A stretch of 47,301 nucleotides of DNA from Tieghemiomyces parasiticus (Eukaryota > Kickxellomycota > Dimargaritomycetes > Dimargaritales > Dimargaritaceae), in the NCBI GenBank assembly GCA_027575765.1, contig JANBPT010000291.1, positions 1-47,301 of the forward strand. The letters are read 5' to 3'. This document shows, piece after piece, positions 1-12,442 of this stretch. A program made the translations under genes and the position numbers. The notes under the pieces were generated by a model. The model saw nothing but the letters and a program-made list of their open reading frames with translations, had not been told where the DNA came from and did no database searches. Position 1 is the first letter of the stretch, and every line of letters starts with the position of its first letter.

Positions 1-974
1 CACAAAAAAAAAAAGAAACAAAAAAAAAAGAGTGAACGTCCAGGGCCCGAAAAAAAAAAAGAGATGCTAGTCGTCCGGCCAATCCTCGTAGCTAGACTCA
101 CCCCACGACCTCCTCCGGCCCTCCAGTCCTATGAGTAGGTGGCTAGGACCTACTTTCCGATCCCAAATTGCCCACGCACGGTTGGAATGTGGATGGGGGA
201 GAGGAGCTGCCAGGCCAGGAAAAAAAAAAAAACGTGACCTCACAGGTTTGGAGCCGCCCGCTATTATTGACAGGACTTTTCCACCGTCTACCGTATCGTA
301 CTGGTATCGCCCTTTTTCACCAGCCAAGTGAAGTGGCTCTACCGATCAAGGCCCGATGCATCAGGTAGCGTGCGTGCCTGAACAAGAAGACCAAGTACAT
401 TAGCGAGGGGCGGTAATGGCGAGTAAGCAAGCGGAGGTAATCATCGGAACCCTTATGGACCGCGGAATGGTTCTGACGGAAGTTGTATACGTTAGGGAGG
501 TTGAATATCTCGACGGCATCATCATCAAATGATCATGGAAAGGATTGCATGAAGCCGTGACAACCCTCGAATCCAGATAGATTGGTGACAAGTAGCCGTC
601 AAGCCCACTCAGCTTGACAGGCCATGGTAGGTAAATCTCGCCCAGCCATCGCTGGATTCATGCCGCTTACAGGTGGCCATACCCTAAGTGAGGTCTACTA
701 CCCCGTTTAGATACCGCCTTGCTAAGACGTCGTCCCAGCCGCTGGTTTCATTTACGGGTCAATACTCGACAATGAACAAACTGTGCCGTCGTGCGGTACC
801 ATACTATCGGATATGACAAACGAGCGTAATCTTTAATTGGGATACTACCACTGGCCAAAAGCTACAAATAACCCTTCATTATGCGATGGGCATTGCATTG
901 CAAGCATACGGGGTCCCGCTGGAATTTGGCCTGGCGGGCACTAGCAGAACCCCAGCCACCTAAACCCCATTAGT
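1..974. other. Gene-free flank with A-runs
   Basis: No coding feature is recognised here. The first 60 bases are almost pure A with a few interruptions, and another A-run of about 14 lies near 218-231. The segment is the 3' flank of the AMP deaminase gene. No tRNA-like B box or recognisable exon was found by eye. Confidence 0.5.
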
Positions 975-3296
975 TTATTTAGGTGGCGGGAGGGTGAGAT
1001 CGGGCATGGACGCGTGCCTAGATCCGTGGTCCACCCCATCCTGTGGGGAGGAGGCCGCCGCTGCCTCCGCGGCAGCTGCGGTGGCTCGGCCTGCCGCCGC
1101 CTCCAACCCGGCGGTCGACGCGAACGGAGGGAGGCCAGCGATAAACGCGGGCAAGTCGAGGCCGCCGAGGTCCGGATGACCCAGGCCGCGCGGAGATACC
1201 ACGCCCTGCGAGTGCAGGGCTGCATAGCTGGCTGAACCGCGCAGGTCGGTGAAGGACCGCCCCGTCATGGCCGGGGACATGGTGGGCAGCGCCGGAGGCG
1301 CTGTACCTTGCGCAATGTGGGCCACGTAGCGCTGCTCCTCCAGGAGAGAGTAGTAGCGGAACGCCACCCGCGAGCTAGGGACGTTCGTCTTTTGCATGTC
1401 ATTGCCGTCGGGGCCCGGTTGGGTGTACCGTTTGCCCAGCCAGTACGCCTTCATATGGTGTTCGAATCCGCTCTGCAGGACGCTATTGCGGGAAATCTCG
1501 CACATGTCGGCTCCAGCGAACTTCCAAATCTGGGTGGCCACGCTGTACTCTTCAATGAGGGGTTCCTTGGTGAGGTGGAACTGCAGCGGGTCGTCCGTGG
1601 ACAGGCTAACATTGAGTCCACGCTTGTAGAATTCCATGAGGGGGTTGCGCTCGTAGGTCAGGAACAGCGCGTTGTTACTGAGCGGGGACATGGCCAGCCC
1701 GATCTGTTCCAGGTAGTAGAGGTACTGCATGGCCGGAACTTTCCGGAGGGTGATGCCGTGGTTGATATGCTGGGAGGTAAGGAAAGCGGCCGCCAGATGA
1801 TCCGTGTCCCCGGCCTCGCCGGCATGCGGGCGGAGCACGAACGTGTTGAACCCACGCTCGCGGCGCCAGCCGTTGAGGGTGCCCATGTTGGCGTAGAGGT
1901 AGTAGACCTGGTACGCGTAGGGCGGGTTGGTCTCACCGCACCATTCGCGCGGCACGGGGTACTTGGCGTGGATCCGACGCTCGGCCTTGCTCTCGTCGTC
2001 GACGCTATCGAATCCCACCACGCGCTGCAAAAACACGTGCAGTTTCGGATGCGAGGCCGGGTCGCGGGTCACCTCAAACAGGGGCTGGAAGATGTTGCGT
2101 ACCATGGCTTCGTAGTCGGGTACCGCCCCGCTGCGGCGGTAGACGGCGTAGAGCCGAGGGACCTGGATCAACCACCGGACGTTGTGCGAGAAGAGACGGT
2201 TGTCTACCACCCACGCCGCCAGCTTGTCCCATTCGGTCGGCGAGCGACCGTACACGGACAGGCGGTACTCGGCCATCTGGTATTTGCTGGACTCCAGATC
2301 CGAGAAGACCTCCTTGGTGAGCTCGGCCAGGTAGCGGCCCTTGATGAGGTTGTCGGTCTTGAGAAAGATTTCACGTAGGCGGGATGAGCCGATAGGATTG
2401 TACTTGAGGTTGAACTTGTCAAAACGGTGAAAGGAGTCCTTGTGTGCGTGCATGTCCAGGGTGTCGATGCTTAGGTCGTAGGCGGTGAGGTTGAGACTCT
2501 CAAACACCTCGCGCAGGGTTAGGTACTTGCCGTCGCGGTGCGTGACCACCTCGTCCGGACACTTGCGCAGGCGCGACTTGATGAAGCGGAGCAGGTGCTT
2601 CTGGTTCATGCAGGCAGAGTGGTGCACGTGGGTGTCCACCTTGCGTACATTGTAAAAGTCGCGGTGCGGCACAGCCTTGGCCTCGGCCGTCTCAACGTGC
2701 TCGTTGAGCAGGTGATAGAGCTCCCATCGGCTCTCCAGGTACTTGAGGCGACGAAAAGCCAGTGACTTGGCAGGGCCCGCCGAGATGACGCCTAGTACGT
2801 AGTCGAGGTCCCGGAAGTACTCGTTTAGGGCCGGGACCCGGTAGCGCGGGCGGGTGTCCCCGTCGCTGTACACCTGGTACACGCCGCAGTCGTCCAGGGC
2901 AAAGTGGTACGAGTGCGCTTCCGGGATGGTGCAGGCAGCCAGGTCGAAGCCATTTCCATCGCCGGGTAACCGCTGTTCGGCATCGCAGGTGCGCGGCGTG
3001 CCCGGCTTCCATCCCGGGGGCGGAGGCGGCGGATAGATATCCCAACCGGCGGCGTCCTTGGGGTTGTCACCCGGTCGCTGCAGGGCGGCTGTCATGTACC
3101 GCTGGCGCAGCTGGCGACACCGCTGCAACCCCACGGCGGACTCCTGGAGGGGCTCTGCGATGTTGGACTCAACCTGGAGGGTCACGTCGGCCATTTGGTC
3201 GGCCAGAGAACGCAGCAACTTGGCGTGGGCGGCCTCCACATCTACTTCGTCCAAGTCCTCGGTCGGTTGAACAGGTGGGACAGTAGGGAGGTCCAT
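975..3296 (-). CDS. AMD1: AMP deaminase
   Basis: A 773-residue intronless protein that hydrolyses AMP to IMP and ammonia in the cytosol, a step of the purine nucleotide cycle. The metal-binding HVHH motif is at residues 223-226, a conserved HAGE at 491-494 and the family signature SLSTDDP at 564-570, as expected of the adenosine/AMP deaminase TIM barrel. The length is close to that of yeast Amd1 (about 810). The ATG at 3296 is followed by an acidic, disordered N-terminus of about 150 residues, usual for the family. The last 110 or so residues are low in complexity, with an alanine-rich stretch, and are probably not part of the fold. The stop codon overlaps an AATAAA-like sequence on the minus strand. 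Identification rests on several invariant motifs and is secure. Confidence 0.97.
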   Translation of the reverse strand: MDLPTVPPVQPTEDLDEVDVEAAHAKLLRSLADQMADVTLQVESNIAEPLQESAVGLQRCRQLRQRYMTAALQRPGDNPKDAAGWDIYPPPPPPGWKPGTPRTCDAEQRLPGDGNGFDLAACTIPEAHSYHFALDDCGVYQVYSDGDTRPRYRVPALNEYFRDLDYVLGVISAGPAKSLAFRRLKYLESRWELYHLLNEHVETAEAKAVPHRDFYNVRKVDTHVHHSACMNQKHLLRFIKSRLRKCPDEVVTHRDGKYLTLREVFESLNLTAYDLSIDTLDMHAHKDSFHRFDKFNLKYNPIGSSRLREIFLKTDNLIKGRYLAELTKEVFSDLESSKYQMAEYRLSVYGRSPTEWDKLAAWVVDNRLFSHNVRWLIQVPRLYAVYRRSGAVPDYEAMVRNIFQPLFEVTRDPASHPKLHVFLQRVVGFDSVDDESKAERRIHAKYPVPREWCGETNPPYAYQVYYLYANMGTLNGWRRERGFNTFVLRPHAGEAGDTDHLAAAFLTSQHINHGITLRKVPAMQYLYYLEQIGLAMSPLSNNALFLTYERNPLMEFYKRGLNVSLSTDDPLQFHLTKEPLIEEYSVATQIWKFAGADMCEISRNSVLQSGFEHHMKAYWLGKRYTQPGPDGNDMQKTNVPSSRVAFRYYSLLEEQRYVAHIAQGTAPPALPTMSPAMTGRSFTDLRGSASYAALHSQGVVSPRGLGHPDLGGLDLPAFIAGLPPFASTAGLEAAAGRATAAAAEAAAASSPQDGVDHGSRHASMPDLTLPPPK

Positions 3297-6200
3297 GGTG
3301 TAGGGCGGTGGCGTAAAAGGTGCGGGGTCGCTGGGTTACAAGTCGAAATGATGAGGTTAGGTAGGGTGGTTTATACAAAGTTGTGGTGAGGGTCGGAAAG
3401 AGATGCGCAGGCTGTCGGACCGTCCCGCTACGGCGTATATACACTCCGGCCCCCCCCAACGGTCCATTTTTTATAGGGTCTACTTTTTTTTTCCGACTAG
3501 CCCAACCCAAGGTTGGGTACACAAAGGGAACCGTTCGTGGGTCATCGCGCCAATCATGCCTTGGTCAACGCCACTCGGTAGTTCGTGGCTTGGCGGTTAA
3601 TATAACCCGCCCTGCCGTCCGCTGGACGAACTCTTCACTAAGCTCCAGGTATGCGAGGTCTAGCCTAGGCCACCAGCAGCGGTCGAATGACCTCATCACG
3701 TTGGGAGGGTCAGTGAAGCAACATGGATGGGGATGAGATGTGCCATTAATCTTCGGTATTAACGTGCCCGCACAATGCCCGAAGGGCGGGCCAGGGCTCC
3801 ACCGATTGACCCTAAAACGGCCCAGTCACGAGCCGTGTGTACACCTGTCCCTGTCGGGTTTCCTATTTGAGCTATATTACCAGCCATAGGTAATAACTTT
3901 GCGGCAATCACTTTCTCCAACCTTAAACTCCAGTGGAGAGGCCCTACGCCTAACCTCGCCTTGTGGCCTAAATTCCCAATTGGTCCACTGTCCCAGGATT
4001 TCCCAGGCGGCGCCGGACATGTGGTACCTTTCGGTACCATTGTATAGCTCAAAGCGATGGGATTGACGCAGGCGACTGTGACTGTTATTCGGGCAGGCTC
4101 AGTTCAACTTGCCTGGGCGCTTGGTTTATTCCCTACAAGCGTTGTGTATAAAATACGACTGTAATACTTTAGGCACTTCCTGGGGAATTCCGATATCACA
4201 TGGGTCAGGATACCGCATCTTTTAATTGGGATAAAGGAGTTAAGTCGTGGTCCCCATTGTACGTTTATTCTCTGGCAGCTGCGGAGACGGTCGGTGAGGA
4301 TAGAAGCCAATGTGAAGGCAGCAGCGGCTTCAGAGAGGCTAGTGACGGAATCGCTCGAGTCTCAATGTGCCTTTCCTTGCTTAACAACCATGGCCTATTA
4401 TTTTGCACATTGACCTACCAGTTTAACATTTGAAAGGGCAGGATGCGCAAATCCGAATGACATAGGAACGGGCCTACCGTTCCGAGTACTACGGGCAGGG
4501 TTAGGCACCCCCATTCCTCCTGACTTTTTGAGGCTGCATGTACTAGTCCAGGCCATTCCCAGCCCGCTTACAGGACGACTCTAGGGATTTGGTCAACTTC
4601 AAACTGGGTCTTAGCAATGGCCTAGTCCTGTTCGGCTCCGAGACCGCTTGCGACCCTCTCTTCCCCTGCTGGCCTTGAGGCGATACTCAAATATCTTGCT
4701 GGAGGATGTGTATCCTACCTTACGGCCTTTCTTTTGGTAGTCCACCGAGGTGACACATCAAACGCGTCTTTCCGGAACACAGGTGATTCCAAGGCGATTA
4801 CATTGATAAAAACAGTAAGCTAAAAATCCTATGAAGAGAGGGAAATTGATTTATCCCATACAGGTCGATGCGGCCAGCATGACTCGACCTGTTGATTAAT
4901 TGCTTCCCATTTCTTTACTTCGTCAACCCGTTGATTGATTGCCTTTCTTTGCCATTGTCGTCTTAATTCCGCCCCATTCCCTAATTAACGGGCTTTCAGT
5001 GAGGTCTACCACTTTTTGGCTTCGAATGAGGTTGCTACGTCCCTATTTCCACCAAACTACTGGCAGCCGTAACCATCCGCCATAGTGACAATCTACCACG
5101 GACTACTACACACTGCGTCGAGGTACGTACACCCGGTCCTTGAATATAATGTCCGTCAATCACTTCTTCTGCTTAAACCCACCTATCATTTAGGCGTCTT
5201 TACTCTACTCAACCCTCTGGATCCTTTCAAGCACCTAGCCCCCCCACGTATCCCACGTACCGCAGTCGAGCCTAGGGGATGCCAGACTGGCCCACACTGT
5301 GTACTGCAGCAAGTGGACATCATCCTAATCGGGCAGAACGATTATCCCACCCCGCATGGGCAAAGGGTCGAGGCTGTGGCTTACTCCATCTGTTGGGACA
5401 AAGTTTATATTTTACTGGGTGGGCGGAGTAAACCATATTTTTCCTCTGTAGTGGCAGTAAACGTATGGGGTCGGGGCTACAGACCTCGGGTGTCGGCTGT
5501 ACTTTAGGCTTGGAGTACGCAGCACGCTAGCTCTGCCAGACCTATTATCGCATACCAGCGACGTCCAGGGTAATTGATCTAGAACGGCGACACAGTACCA
5601 CGCTTTCTGACTTTTTGAAATTCTGTTTAAGGCCGAGCCAACCAAGCATTCCCGCCGTCACTACCCGGCCGCAATGCGCTTGGGCGTTGGCAGATTTCTC
5701 CAGTCCAGGCCCGAAAACCAATGGACTCCCCAGGGAGCGGGGCCACCCTACCAACGTAAAACTAGGTAATCTTGGAGTTTCACCATTGTTTCAGAGCCAG
5801 TCTCCTCTTCCGTATGCGTGATGCGTCCCGCGGCTTGGTTTTCAAGACTTTGCACTGCCCCTCCCGCGACCGACTCGCGACCGGTCAGTGATCGACCTGC
5901 ACCAGAGGCAGACTGTCACTCCCCAGCCGCAGAAGAAGCAAGTGTCTACTCCTTCACCTCCCGACAGGTCACTCCATTGGAGTGGCGGAAACCAACACCT
6001 GCCCCTCCCCCCTTGGGTAGGCGGTGGTCGCAGTCATTGATTTTACTGACGGATTAACCATTTCCTATTTGCTCAGTACTTCACCCCCTTTTCTTTACCT
6101 TTGCAATCCGCCAATCACATGGCCAACTCCTTGAATACCACTGACGGTAAGACTAGCCGGTGCCATCGTTGCTCGGGCATGAGGCTCATGGGAGAAAAGC

Positions 6201-6483
6201 CGCGGGCCCTAGCACCGATTCGTCTCGAGTCCGGCTGAACTGTGCCCGCACGGAATGGTGCCCACCCAAACTGGCTTATCGCGATTAACGTTGGTTCGCG
6301 TCGCTGTTCCTGAATTCCGCCCTATTCGCCATCCCTCCCGATTCGCACGCAGCCCCCTCGGCGACCCCGGCTTCAGAACGCGGCAGTCGGCGCAGCGGTC
6401 GGGGATCCGTCCGGGACCGCGGTCGTTCGGGTCGAGCCCGCCGCCGGCCAGCCAATGCAGGTGATCCAGACGGAGACACCAGT
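3297..6483. other. Divergent intergenic region between AMP deaminase and NXF1
   Basis: About 3.2 kb with no recognisable gene. ORFs here are short, use unbiased codons and match no family I know. The end near 3297-3540 is presumably the AMP deaminase promoter. The GC-rich end at 6200-6483 leads into NXF1. A perfect hairpin, TGGTACC-TTTC-GGTACCA, lies at about 4022-4039, of unknown meaning. Confidence 0.5.
3435..3442 (-). promoter_or_regulatory. Possible TATA element of the AMP deaminase gene
   Basis: The palindrome GTATATAC lies about 140 bp upstream of the AMP deaminase ATG, a plausible TATA position for a fungal gene. Only position and sequence support it. Confidence 0.25.
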
Positions 6484-8385
6484 ATGGGCGCGGCCGACAC
6501 CCCACCAGTCAAGCGGTTCAATCCATACCGCGCTCCGCGCGCTCCAGCGGCGGCCCCGGGCCCGGCCCCGCCAGCGGCTGATAGTAGTGATGTGACCATC
6601 CGCGGCTACAAGGGTGGTACCCAAGAGGAACTAGTACATTTCATCCAGGCCCGGGCCCGGCCACCAGTACAAGTACTTGACTCCCGAACTTATCGCGACA
6701 GTGTTTTCCTCACCTTAGCCGGGCATTCCCAGGCTCTGGCCGTACTCAAGCTGAGCGGGGTCCAATTCAAGGGCCGACCGCTTACCATCCATCCGGCCCG
6801 ACCCAGCCGGTCTTCAACGACGGCCTCTAAATTCCCGGCAGCGGCCAAGGCGACACCCGTCACCTCCGTGGCTGCCGCAGTCAAGGACAGCGTGGTGGAG
6901 CAGCTCCGGGCCCTCGTAAAGGAGCGCTATCGTCCCGAGAATAAACTTCTCGATCTCAGCGACCTGGACGCCACGACGCACCTACGCCGGGAAGCGATGC
7001 GTAGCGGCCCAGCCTCCAAGAAATCCAATTTCTGGCCGGCCGTCCTTAAAATGGCCCGCGACCAACTACCTGAGATCGTGTCCATCTCCCTGGCGCGGAA
7101 CGAGCTGGTGGCCCTCGACGCGGTGGCCCTCATTGGGCGCTTCTTCCCAGAACTGCGTAACCTGTCCCTAGCGGATAATGCCGTGGCAACCTTCCGCGAC
7201 CTCGATTACCTGGCGCGCAGCACCGAACCGCCCCGTAAGCTTCGCGAGTTGGTGCTGACAGGAAACCCGCTACGCGAGAACGAGCGGCGGCGCACCAGTG
7301 ACGACACCCTCTTTGTTCGGGCCATCGCCAACCGGTTCCCATCTCTGCGTCTACTGGATGGGGTCCCACTCCCTGACGACGTGGTTACGCGTTCTCCCGC
7401 GGCCCCCGCGAGCGCACCGGCCACCGCCCCCCTGGCCCCGTTCCCGACCTTGCCCGTGCCCGTACGGCAATCATTCTTTGACGGGGACGCATCTATGACC
7501 CTGGCCAATCAGTTCCTGGCCGCCTACTTTGAACGCTACGACACCCGGCGGCCAGAACTGGCCGACTGGTACGACCCAGGTGCCATCTTCACTCTATTTT
7601 TCAACCCCGCTCCACCAGTGAATGTGACCCACCCGGTACCACCACCAGTCGCTTACCTGCAGGCCTTCCAGGCCACATCGCTCGGCCGCAAGTTAACGGC
7701 CAAGGCCACAGACCCAGCATCCGCCTTCCACCCGCGTGTACACAAGGCGCAGTGGACTGATTACCTCTCGCGCAGCCGCAATCTGACCCGACTCCGCGAT
7801 ACCCCGGAAACGGCCGCCCGGCGTTTGCATGTGGGACCCGACGCCATCCTAGCGGCGCTGGTCCGCTTCCCAGCCTCCATCCACCCTTTGGAGGACGGGC
7901 GACGGTTCAGCGTGTACGCCTGGCCCCTGGCCAACCTACCGCCCTCCGCCTACCCTGGCCCGGGACCAACCCCCGCCGCCGCCGACCTGCCCCCGGCGGT
8001 CATGATCGCCGTTAGCGGGGAGTTTTACCAGCCTAGCGACCACAGCCTGCGTTCTTTCGACCGCACCTTCATTCTGGCACCGGCACTACCGGGCTCGCGT
8101 GCTCAAGCGGCAGGCTGTCCGTTCAGCATCCGTAACGACGTCCTGACACTGCGACACTACGCCGGTTCCGAGGGCTGGGATGCCACTCGGTACCCGGCCC
8201 CTGCCGTCGCGGCTATCCCCGGTGCGCTGTCCCCGACCCAGGCCCAGGCGGTGGAGCAGCTTCACCAGCGTATGGGTTTGACACCGGCCGACGCCACGCA
8301 GTGCCTGCAACAGCACGCCTGGGATATTGAGCGCGCTGCGGCTGCCGTCCAGCAGATGCGCACTGCCGGCACCTGCCACATGTGA
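6484..8385 (+). CDS. MEX67: mRNA export factor NXF1/Mex67
   Basis: A 633-residue intronless protein resembling the bulk mRNA export receptor, which escorts mRNPs through nuclear pores. Domains in order: a proline/alanine-rich N-terminus with basic residues (1-34), an RRM-like fold (about 35-105), leucine-rich repeats (about 150-295, with strings such as LRNLSLADN and LRELVLTGNPL), an NTF2-like domain (about 335-560) that would pair with Mtr2/NXT1, and a C-terminal UBA-like TAP-C domain (about 583-633) that binds FG nucleoporins. All four modules are in the NXF1 order, and the length is near human NXF1 (619) and yeast Mex67 (599). The ATG at 6484 is the first in frame. The partner Mtr2/NXT1 is not in this window. 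The gene converges on NOC3. Confidence 0.93.
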   Translation: MGAADTPPVKRFNPYRAPRAPAAAPGPAPPAADSSDVTIRGYKGGTQEELVHFIQARARPPVQVLDSRTYRDSVFLTLAGHSQALAVLKLSGVQFKGRPLTIHPARPSRSSTTASKFPAAAKATPVTSVAAAVKDSVVEQLRALVKERYRPENKLLDLSDLDATTHLRREAMRSGPASKKSNFWPAVLKMARDQLPEIVSISLARNELVALDAVALIGRFFPELRNLSLADNAVATFRDLDYLARSTEPPRKLRELVLTGNPLRENERRRTSDDTLFVRAIANRFPSLRLLDGVPLPDDVVTRSPAAPASAPATAPLAPFPTLPVPVRQSFFDGDASMTLANQFLAAYFERYDTRRPELADWYDPGAIFTLFFNPAPPVNVTHPVPPPVAYLQAFQATSLGRKLTAKATDPASAFHPRVHKAQWTDYLSRSRNLTRLRDTPETAARRLHVGPDAILAALVRFPASIHPLEDGRRFSVYAWPLANLPPSAYPGPGPTPAAADLPPAVMIAVSGEFYQPSDHSLRSFDRTFILAPALPGSRAQAAGCPFSIRNDVLTLRHYAGSEGWDATRYPAPAVAAIPGALSPTQAQAVEQLHQRMGLTPADATQCLQQHAWDIERAAAAVQQMRTAGTCHM

Positions 8386-8865
8386 CATCCCAACCGTGGT
8401 CCGTTACCCCCACTCCATTCTGTATAGTCGCTGCGCCCGCTGCGATTGACCGTCTCTCTCGCTTTGAACTTAGCCGCGCTAAATCTTAATGAACCCCTGT
8501 CGTCTGTTATCCCGCCCAGGGCTTGGTTGCGGCGTTAGAGCCACGTGTTTTTTTTATAGGGAGCTTTGCGGTCAATGGGATTATGGAGGGTGGAATGCCC
8601 ACTGGCCGTATTCAGTGGCAGGAGTGGGCAAGGGTTTTAAAAGGCCAGGGAGTTGGTCAACACTTGGATCCGAGAGCCTCTTCATGCGACGACGTGAAAA
8701 AACCTGTGCACCACGCTGGAGAGCCGGGATTCTTATTCAGGTCGTTGGCAGCAGAGCCGAGACACATCCTATCGTCATTTTATATAATCTAGCGAATAGT
8801 CATGCTCTAGGAAGTACTGGACGATTTCTAAGGCCGGTCCTAAAGCAGCCGGGAGGTGGTGGCAA
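8386..8865. other. Convergent 3' spacer between NXF1 and NOC3
   Basis: 480 bp between two stop codons, holding the 3' UTRs of both genes. It includes a T-run near 8546-8553 and an AT-rich patch near 8776-8790 that could serve NOC3 3'-end formation. No gene is seen. Confidence 0.5.
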
Positions 8866-11748
8866 TTAACGTTGTAACTGGATACACTGCTTCATAAGGG
8901 CCCCAACTTCCCGTCTCACGTGCGGATGGTAGTGGCGCTAAAGTTAGGCCGGGGGGTAGGTAGCGTGGGGTGAGAAGTTAGTGCTGGGCGATGAGGTACG
9001 ACAACGTCCGCCCAGGGGTAGGGTACATCGGTAGCACAAGGGTTGCAACAGTTGCTCTCGATGATTTCATTGAGCATCGGCGACTACGGCCTGTTAAGGG
9101 CCATCCGTACTTACCGCTAGCACGTGCACTTCCCACAGGTTAGTGGCGAACGGATTACACAGCTCAGGATCGTCCAGGTCACGAAGGTACACCCCACTGG
9201 AGAGGGTCTCCTCGGTGGTCAACAATTGGTCGAGACGTGGGTATTTCTACATGGTGGGTCGAAGAGAGGAAGTGGGTGAGAGACGGCATACTGTGGTGTT
9301 AGCTGTTGACCCAGTCCACATTGATGTCATGGGCCCTGGCGGGGTACCGCACGGTTCATGGCATTGCGGGGGTGGAGTGCCTGCTACTTCGTGTCTGTCC
9401 CTCCCCTTCACCTACCATCAGCATCATGCGGACCAACGTGATGCACCGGACGGCCACGCGCGGCGGGAAGTGCAGGGCAGCACTGACCAGGCGTTTGGCG
9501 AAGGCGGCGGCCCGCGTGACAGGCACTTTACCCCGCTTGAAAAAGAGGATTTCGAGGGCCTTGAGCATCAAGTCCGATTCGCTGTCCACACGGGCTTCCA
9601 AGATGGCCGTCGTCCCCAGCTGGCTGTTGGCCCGTTCCAGATGTGGATGGGCGGTCAGGCGCGGCAGAATCTGGTAGAGCGCGGTGTAAAAATCCTTCAG
9701 GTCAATCTCGAGCGCTTCGCCCTGACCCGAGAGCAACTGGAAAGCCGTCGTGACGCAGAGCAGGGTGACTCGCGTGGATACACGTGCCTGCATCTCTTCC
9801 TCGTCAAGGTCCGGCGCTCCAGCAGTGACTTGGTACTGGTGACGACCGCTCATAATGGACTTGAGAACGGCGAGGAGGTCCGTAAAGAACTCGATGCTGA
9901 TGAGATGGGCAAACCTGCAGGTGGTATATGTGCGTGCATGAGGAAGAGGAGGAGGAAGGGGGGGATGTGCAGTGTGGGTCAAAGGTATTAGTAATCAATC
10001 GAAACCATTAGCTTCCCCTGTTCCCGCTTACATGGCCCAGGCGCGTCGTAACAACGGCCATCGATCCAGTTCAAAGGGAGTACTTACTTTGCTAGACCCT
10101 CTAGGACGGAAGGGAGGAGTTGACCGAGGCCCCGGTTCTTGAGGATACGGAAGTAGGTCACAAACACCATCTTGAGCGTCTCCGTGTGCCATTTTTGCTT
10201 CTCTTCCTTAGAGACTTCAGCCTCGGCGAGGCGTAGTTCGCGTTCGACCGCCTTGGTTTCCTTCAGGGTCTTGCGGGCGCGCTTGGACATGTGGGGGGCG
10301 TCCTGGGCAGAACGCTTGGACTTGCCATGGGCTGACTCGGCATCTTTACCCGTGGACGATTCCCGGACCAGAGTGGGGTCAAGTTCGTCACGCAGACGTA
10401 AATGCAGAAAGGACTTGACCACCTGGAAAGATAAAAGAAGAGGGGGAGGAAGACGAATAGTCCAGGCAAGCGGGCCCGCGAGTTAGTGGGTGGCCATAAC
10501 CAGATGCCACTCGGCGGCCGAAACACATGCAATGCCGGGTAAAGGCCACTGACGAAAGCGGCCCGAAAAAAAACCTACCTCCTGGTTGACGTTGTAGCTT
10601 TTGGCCTTTATCAGTTTGGTGATGGCTTGCACAGCATCCAGGCTGTAACGGCCAGACTCATCCTCACGGAAAAGTTCAATCACCGCCCGGCAACACAACT
10701 GTGGCACCTCGGTGAAGTCCCGGGCACCCATACGGCCCACGACGGTAGCTAGGATATTCAGGCGGAAGTTAAAATGCGGCACGGCGACCAAAAGGTCGCA
10801 CAGGCACTGCGCGGCCACCTGGGCCAGAGACGGGACCCCGGGCCGTTCGGAGTGGTCGGCAGCAGCGTCCTTCATAATTTGGTCCAAGGTCTGGAGGTAC
10901 CGTTGGTAGTGCTTGACCAGGTTTTCCTCGTACATGCGCAGTTGTTTCACCTCCTTGGTGACCTTGGTGGCTAGCTCCTCTGCAGTCAAGGCACGGATCA
11001 TGTAGCCCGGAATGATATCTTTATACACCGCGAGTTGTGTGAGCAGGGCCATCTTATACACACTGGGGAGGTCGATGACGTGCTCGGCTAGTAACCGCAA
11101 CCGCCGTAGGCCGCCCACGTTCTCTTCGGGGTTTTCAATGACCTGCTGCGCCGTCTCAGCGAGGAGGGTCTTGGCCCGTAGGGTAAACTGGCGGCGGCCC
11201 AGCTTGGCCAGACAGAGCTCGGCAAAGGGCCCGGCCAGCTCGGTGGCCGCCGGGACGGGGGCAGTGGGAACTGGCGGGGCGGGATCGGCCACCGGAGCGG
11301 CCGCGGCGGCGGGTTCCTGGGAACGGAGCAGACGCCCGTCCTTTAATTTAATAGGCAGGCGTTTGGGCTCAGGGGCTTCGGGGGCTACCGCCCGGGGCTG
11401 GCGTTCATACGTGGCCTCCTCAACATCCTGGGTCGAACGACGTTTCGACCGGGCGGTGGTGGGAGGACCGGCAGCCAGGTCATCGAGAGCGTCGTCGTAG
11501 AGGGCATTCATGTCCTCCACATCGCTGGCGTCGTCCTCATTGTCTTCGCCACTGTCAGGTTCGCTGGGGGCCGATGACTCCTCGCCCGAGTCCGAGTCAT
11601 TCAGGTCGAGCGCCGGAAGGTCGGCGTCGCTCTCGCTGTCGGACGCCTCGATGGCGGCGTAGTTGACGATGGCATCGTCCGAGTCGCTCTCGGCGGTATC
11701 AAGGATACGGCTATAGTCAACCACCGGAGCACGTTTGGTCTTAGCCAT
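8866..11748 (-). CDS. NOC3: Nucleolar complex protein 3 (Noc3)
   Basis: Five exons, assembled by hand: 11748-10579, 10422-10088, 9914-9416, 9246-9115 and 8937-8866, giving 735 residues. All introns are GT...AG (156, 173, 169 and 177 bp) and phases agree at every join. Noc3 pairs with Noc2 in 60S pre-ribosome assembly and has also been tied to replication initiation. The start follows from MAKTKR with an acidic Ser/Asp-rich N-terminus (residues 1-100). Conserved blocks include [19 protein letters not shown]-like [32 protein letters not shown] (spanning exons 2-3), [15 protein letters not shown] (exon 4) and [10 protein letters not shown] (exon 5). The last exon has only 23 codons, so the tail is much shorter than in animal NOC3L. 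An in-frame extension to 11928 was rejected because family similarity and the promoter both favour 11748. Confidence 0.92.
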
Positions 11749-12442
11749 ACTGTACCTAATAGAAGGCAGTGTTGAAACTAGGGTTAACGCTGTATGAGGT
11801 AGAGTGAGTGAGGAGCGAGGCGATCGGAGGAAGGGGACACGGATAAGGCTGCTAGCACTTGAGGATAGGGGCCACTGGCGGGCGGTCAATGGCGGGTAGG
11901 TGGAAAGTCGGCTACTGGAGGGAGGCAAAGCAGGCTAGCGGAACGTGGTGGGAAATGGCGATGTGAGGCTTGGGTGGCATTCCGAGCTGTACGCATTGGT
12001 CGAGGTACCTGGGGAGAAATCGTTTGACAAGCCAAATCACTACGACCTTGCCAAAAAAATAAATAAAAAAAGAATAGACGCTTCGCAATGAAACTGTGAG
12101 GCTGATGGCTAGTGAATATCCCCTACTCGGATGGTTAAAGTGATAAGCACGTGACCGTATTTGGTTTGGTGCTGATACTGGCATGGCCGGCGTTTCTTAC
12201 CGCAGCGTGCAAACGATCTATTGGAAACACAGCAGACATGCAGCTGCCCTTGTGGAATCGACTCCGCTTGAATACTGCTGTCTGCGGCGCTCACCCACGC
12301 TCGGCCACTACCCCCATCGAATGGCCAAAAAAAAAAATACCCTGCTCAAAAGGGGTCCTCTCGTCGCCCAGAACTTGTCCTCCAAGAATCCACCCCCTTG
12401 GCATGCCGCGGGGACCCTTAACCGCCGCTTCACTTTCCCAAC
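11749..12442. other. Shared divergent promoter of NOC3 and RAD5
   Basis: 694 bp between two start codons transcribed away from each other. It contains an A-rich tract with AATAAATAAA near 12056-12072, an A-run near 12325-12335 and one E-box. No gene is recognised. Confidence 0.55.
12148..12155. promoter_or_regulatory. E-box CACGTGAC in the NOC3/RAD5 promoter
   Basis: CACGTG core with flanking GAC(C), a candidate site for a Cbf1-type bHLH factor. The same nine bases, CACGTGACC, recur in the divergent promoter at 45326-45334. Function is inferred from motif and location only. Confidence 0.3.

Noticed and set aside
1308..2378. A 356-codon plus-strand ORF antisense to AMP deaminase
   Set aside because: It mirrors a strongly GC3-biased real gene, shows no family motif and lies wholly inside the AMP deaminase coding region.
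829..4235. Shared string CTTTTAATTGGGATA-like at about 830 and 4217
   Set aside because: Only about 14 bases match, flanks differ, and several such matches are expected by chance in a window this size.
5085..5507. A 140-codon plus-strand ORF in the AMP deaminase/NXF1 spacer
   Set aside because: Unbiased codon use, no motif and no family recognised; treated as chance.
11749..11928. N-terminal extension of NOC3 by 60 codons
   Set aside because: Sequence is Ser/Leu/Pro leader-like and the conserved-looking acidic N-terminus begins at MAKTKR (11748).
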